This document shows, in pieces, positions 4,352 to 6,482 of a DNA stretch of 6,482 bases (positions are counted from its first letter, which is position 1; every line of letters begins with the position of its first letter). The stretch is taken from contig JBBDWJ010000104.1 in assembly GCA_040902925.1 (NCBI GenBank), positions 1-6,482 of the forward strand, in the 5' to 3' direction. The notes under the pieces were generated by a model. The model searched no databases. It worked only from the letters and a program-made list of their open reading frames with translations, and had not been told where the DNA came from. The DNA comes from JBBDWJ01 sp040902925 (GTDB taxonomy: Bacteria > Acidobacteriota > Terriglobia > Bryobacterales > UBA6623). The position numbers and the translations under genes were made by a program.

Positions 4352-5854
4352 ATGAACGCCCTCAAACGAGCCTGTGTTTCGTCCTTTCTGGTTTTTCTGG
4401 CGGTCACAGCCGCCGCGGGCAGCGACGAACTGGGAGTCATCGACTTCCCCAACTCCGCCCCGGAAGCGGCTCAGGCCGATTTCATCCGCGGTGTACTGCT
4501 ACTACATAGCTTTCAGTATCCGCAGGCCGCCGACGCGTTCCGCGCGACTCAGAAGCTCGCTCCCGATTTCGCGCTCGCCTATTGGGGCGAGGCGATGACT
4601 CACAACCACGGCCTGTGGATGGAGCAGGATCCCGACCAGGCGCGAGCCGTGCTCGAGAAGCTGGCTCCGACGCCCGAAGCGCGGCTGGCGAAGGCGTCGA
4701 CCGAACGCGAAAAGGGTTATCTGCGAGCCGTCGAGGCGTTGTTTGGCGAGGGCTCCAAGATCGCGCGCGATTTGAGCTACATGGAGCACATGCGCCAGTT
4801 GCACGAGACATACCCGGACGATCTGGAGGCTGCCAGCTTCTACGCGCTGTCGATTCTCGCGTCGGTGCAGGGCGAGCGCGACTTCCGCGCTTACATGCGG
4901 GCGGCGGCGATCGCGCAGCAAGTTGCGAATCACAATCCAAAGCACCCCGGCGCGATTCACTACATCATCCATTCCTACGATGACCCGATTCACGCACCGC
5001 TGGGGCTGCCCGCCGCGAACGTCTACGCAAAACTCGCGCCCGCAGCGACGCACGCGCTGCACATGCCGTCGCATATTTTTCTAGCGCTGGGCATGTGGGA
5101 CGACACGGTGGCGTCGAACGAAGCGTCTTATGAAGCGTCGAACGGCAAGAGCTATCACGCGTTGCAGTGGCTGGCTTATGGCTACTTGCAGCAGGGGCGT
5201 CAGGCCGACGCCACGCGCATGCTCGAGAAGATGCGCGAGTCAGCATCCAAAGACGATTCGCCGGGCGCGCGCTGGTATCTGGGGCTGATGCGCTCGGCGT
5301 ATGTATTCGAAACCCGTCAGTGGGATGCCGCAGACTTTCCTGTCAACACCGAGGGTATTGAATTTTCGGCCGCGGCAAGCGATCTTCTGGCGCGCGGCGC
5401 GAGCGCCGTTCAGGCCGGCCGCCTTCCGGACGCCAAGCGCATTCTCCATGAAATGAGAACCCGGCGCGCGCCGCTCGCCAAACGCGCCGCCGACCCGCTC
5501 TGCCACCAGACCAATTTCAGCGCCGGCATATCGCCCAACGGACTGAAAGGGGCGGCGGTGATGGAGCAGGAGCTCGAAGCGATGATCCTGCTCGCCCAAC
5601 ACAAGCCCGCCGAAGCGATTGCGATGCTGGAGCAAGCCGCCTTCGCCGAAGACGAAATGGCGATGGACTTCGGGCCTCCGAATCCCGTGAAACCGGCGCA
5701 CGAGCTGCTTGCCGAAACCCTGCTCGCGCAAGGTAGATTCGAGGACGCCAAAACCCATTTCGAGCTGGCGCTGAAGCGCGCGCCTGGCCGCCGCCTCTCG
5801 CTCGAAGGACTGGCTAGGGCCAGCCAAGGCGCGAGTGTCGCGGCAGCGAAATAA
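4352..5854 (+). CDS. Exported TPR protein with HPGAIHY/HMPSHI signature
   Basis: The product is 500 residues. Residues 1-23 form a signal peptide (hydrophobic SFLVFLAVTAAA, likely cleaved near AAG/S), so it acts outside the cytoplasm. TPR-like helix pairs appear at about 41-75, 270-303, 344-376, 403-436 and 448-481 (the last: ELLAETLLAQGRFEDAKTHF). The centre carries HPGAIHYIIHSYDDPIHA (198-215) and HALHMPSHIFLALGMWDD (234-251), motifs I recall from a widespread family of TPR proteins of unknown function. Seven histidines fall in 44 residues (198, 203, 207, 214, 234, 237, 241), which could suggest a metal site; that is inference. The early stretch AYWGEAMTHNHGLW is also typical. Start ATG 4352 has GCGAGG (4338-4343) at eight bases. 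It stands as a single gene, with hairpins following at 5889. No substrate or partner is evident. Confidence 0.85.
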   Translation: MNALKRACVSSFLVFLAVTAAAGSDELGVIDFPNSAPEAAQADFIRGVLLLHSFQYPQAADAFRATQKLAPDFALAYWGEAMTHNHGLWMEQDPDQARAVLEKLAPTPEARLAKASTEREKGYLRAVEALFGEGSKIARDLSYMEHMRQLHETYPDDLEAASFYALSILASVQGERDFRAYMRAAAIAQQVANHNPKHPGAIHYIIHSYDDPIHAPLGLPAANVYAKLAPAATHALHMPSHIFLALGMWDDTVASNEASYEASNGKSYHALQWLAYGYLQQGRQADATRMLEKMRESASKDDSPGARWYLGLMRSAYVFETRQWDAADFPVNTEGIEFSAAASDLLARGASAVQAGRLPDAKRILHEMRTRRAPLAKRAADPLCHQTNFSAGISPNGLKGAAVMEQELEAMILLAQHKPAEAIAMLEQAAFAEDEMAMDFGPPNPVKPAHELLAETLLAQGRFEDAKTHFELALKRAPGRRLSLEGLARASQGASVAAAK

Positions 5855-5888
5855 TACCGGCTGCAAATTTTCATGATCCACGGACGGC

Positions 5889-5930
5889 GCCCGCCGGAAG
5901 CGGGCTTGATACCGCGAGGGCGGTTCTTCC
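5889..5930 (+). terminator. Tandem terminator-like hairpins after the TPR gene
   Basis: GCCCGC (5889-5894) and GCGGGC (5900-5905) pair around CGGAA and are followed by TTGAT. Next, ACCGC (5911-5915) and GCGGT (5920-5924) pair around GAGG and run into TCTTCCCTTCCCT. The second is pyrimidine-rich downstream but not a clean T-tract. Together they probably end the TPR transcript and separate it from the transporter gene. Confidence 0.45.
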
Positions 5931-5961
5931 CTTCCCTGATTTCGCAGACAAATGAGCAGGC

Positions 5962-6482
5962 ATGGACGCCGTTGTAATCCTGGTGTTCGCATTCGTCTAC
6001 CTGGGCATGATCCTGGGGGAGGTTCCCGGGCTGGCCCTGGAGCGGACCGGCGTAGCGCTGCTGGGGGCGATCGTGCTGCTCGCTGCCGGGCGCGTGACTC
6101 CCGAGCAGGCCTGGACCGCGGTTGACGTACCTACCATAGGACTGTTGTTCGGACTGATGGTGGTCTCGGCGCAGTTCCGGCTGGGGGGCTTCTATTCCAA
6201 AGTCACGCGGCGAATCGCCTCCGCTGACGCCTCGCCGGCGGCGCTGCTTGGCGCGCTGGTCGCGATTGCGGGCGCATTGTCGGCGCTGCTCGCCAACGAC
6301 GTGGTGTGCCTGGCGGTGGCTCCGGTGCTGATCGCGGGCTGCGACCGGCGCGGCCTGAACCCGCTGCCGTTTCTGCTGGCGCTGGCGTGCGCGTCGAATG
6401 CCGGCTCGGCGGCTACGCTGATCGGCAATCCGCTAAACATGCTGATCGGCAAGAAACTTGGCCTAGCTTTTGGAGACTTCAT
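5962..6482 (+). CDS. SLC13/ArsB-type ion transporter, 3' end outside window
   Basis: The frame stays open from ATG 5962 to the window edge, giving 173 residues of a membrane protein; the family is normally around 400 residues or more. Hydrophobic segments lie at about 2-19, 29-43, 57-71, 93-109, 114-126 and 134-150. Family marks of the ion transporter (SLC13/CitT and ArsB/NhaD) superfamily are AWTAVDVPTIGLLFGLMVVS (50-69), LSALLANDVVCLAVAPVL (106-123) and the re-entrant loop motif ASNAGSAATLIGNPLNMLIG (144-163). It should move anions or sodium-coupled substrates across the inner membrane; which ones cannot be told from this part. An in-frame TGA at 5953 excludes an earlier start. The ribosome-binding site is poor (AGCAGG ends one base before ATG), so a later start such as ATG 6007 is a minor alternative. 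Confidence 0.85.
   Translation, partial: MDAVVILVFAFVYLGMILGEVPGLALERTGVALLGAIVLLAAGRVTPEQAWTAVDVPTIGLLFGLMVVSAQFRLGGFYSKVTRRIASADASPAALLGALVAIAGALSALLANDVVCLAVAPVLIAGCDRRGLNPLPFLLALACASNAGSAATLIGNPLNMLIGKKLGLAFGDF

Noticed and set aside
5240..5992. Long minus-strand frame opposite the TPR gene (250 codons)
   Set aside because: Antisense shadow with Arg-rich composition; it also overlaps the terminator-like hairpins and the start of the transporter gene.

Overview
The window reads like a piece of a high-GC soil-type bacterial chromosome. Gene content, the habit of spacing single genes with about 100-750 bp of GC-rich, hairpin-laden DNA, and the type of dispersed repeat seen at 1222-1332 all fit Acidobacteriota (Bryobacterales/Solibacter-like). 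That taxonomic guess is inference from memory; no ribosomal or other marker gene is present. Every recognisable gene lies on the + strand.

Layout. Positions 1-777 hold no convincing gene. They contain a direct repeat in two copies (183-266 and 431-520), a 10-bp tandem array (511-560), and a series of perfect stem-loops (280-297, 299-320, 388-426, 622-646, 672-693, 701-714). Then come a small exported TonB-C-terminal-like protein (778-1164), a structured GC-rich repeat element (1222-1332), and about 210 bp with nothing recognisable. These are followed by a solitary OpuAC/OsmX-type substrate-binding lipoprotein (1542-2432), a 299-bp spacer with palindromes and an iteron-like cluster, a YdhR-family ABM-fold protein (2732-3058), mtnA (3174-4247), an exported TPR protein of the HMPSHI type (4352-5854), tandem terminator-like hairpins (5889-5924), and the 5' part of an SLC13/ArsB-type ion transporter (5962 to beyond the window end).

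How the genes relate. No shared pathway is evident. Spacers of 104-377 bp and separate hairpin or promoter-like elements suggest mostly single-gene transcription units. mtnA is the only gene with a confident specific reaction (methylthioribose-1-phosphate isomerase, methionine salvage or 5'-deoxynucleoside recycling). The OpuAC-like protein has no permease or ATPase beside it in the window. The least explained part is the hairpin and repeat zone at 183-720. It may be a mobile or REP-like element cluster or a structured RNA, and I cannot decide between these from sequence alone. I found no CRISPR array, transposase, tRNA, rRNA or defence system.
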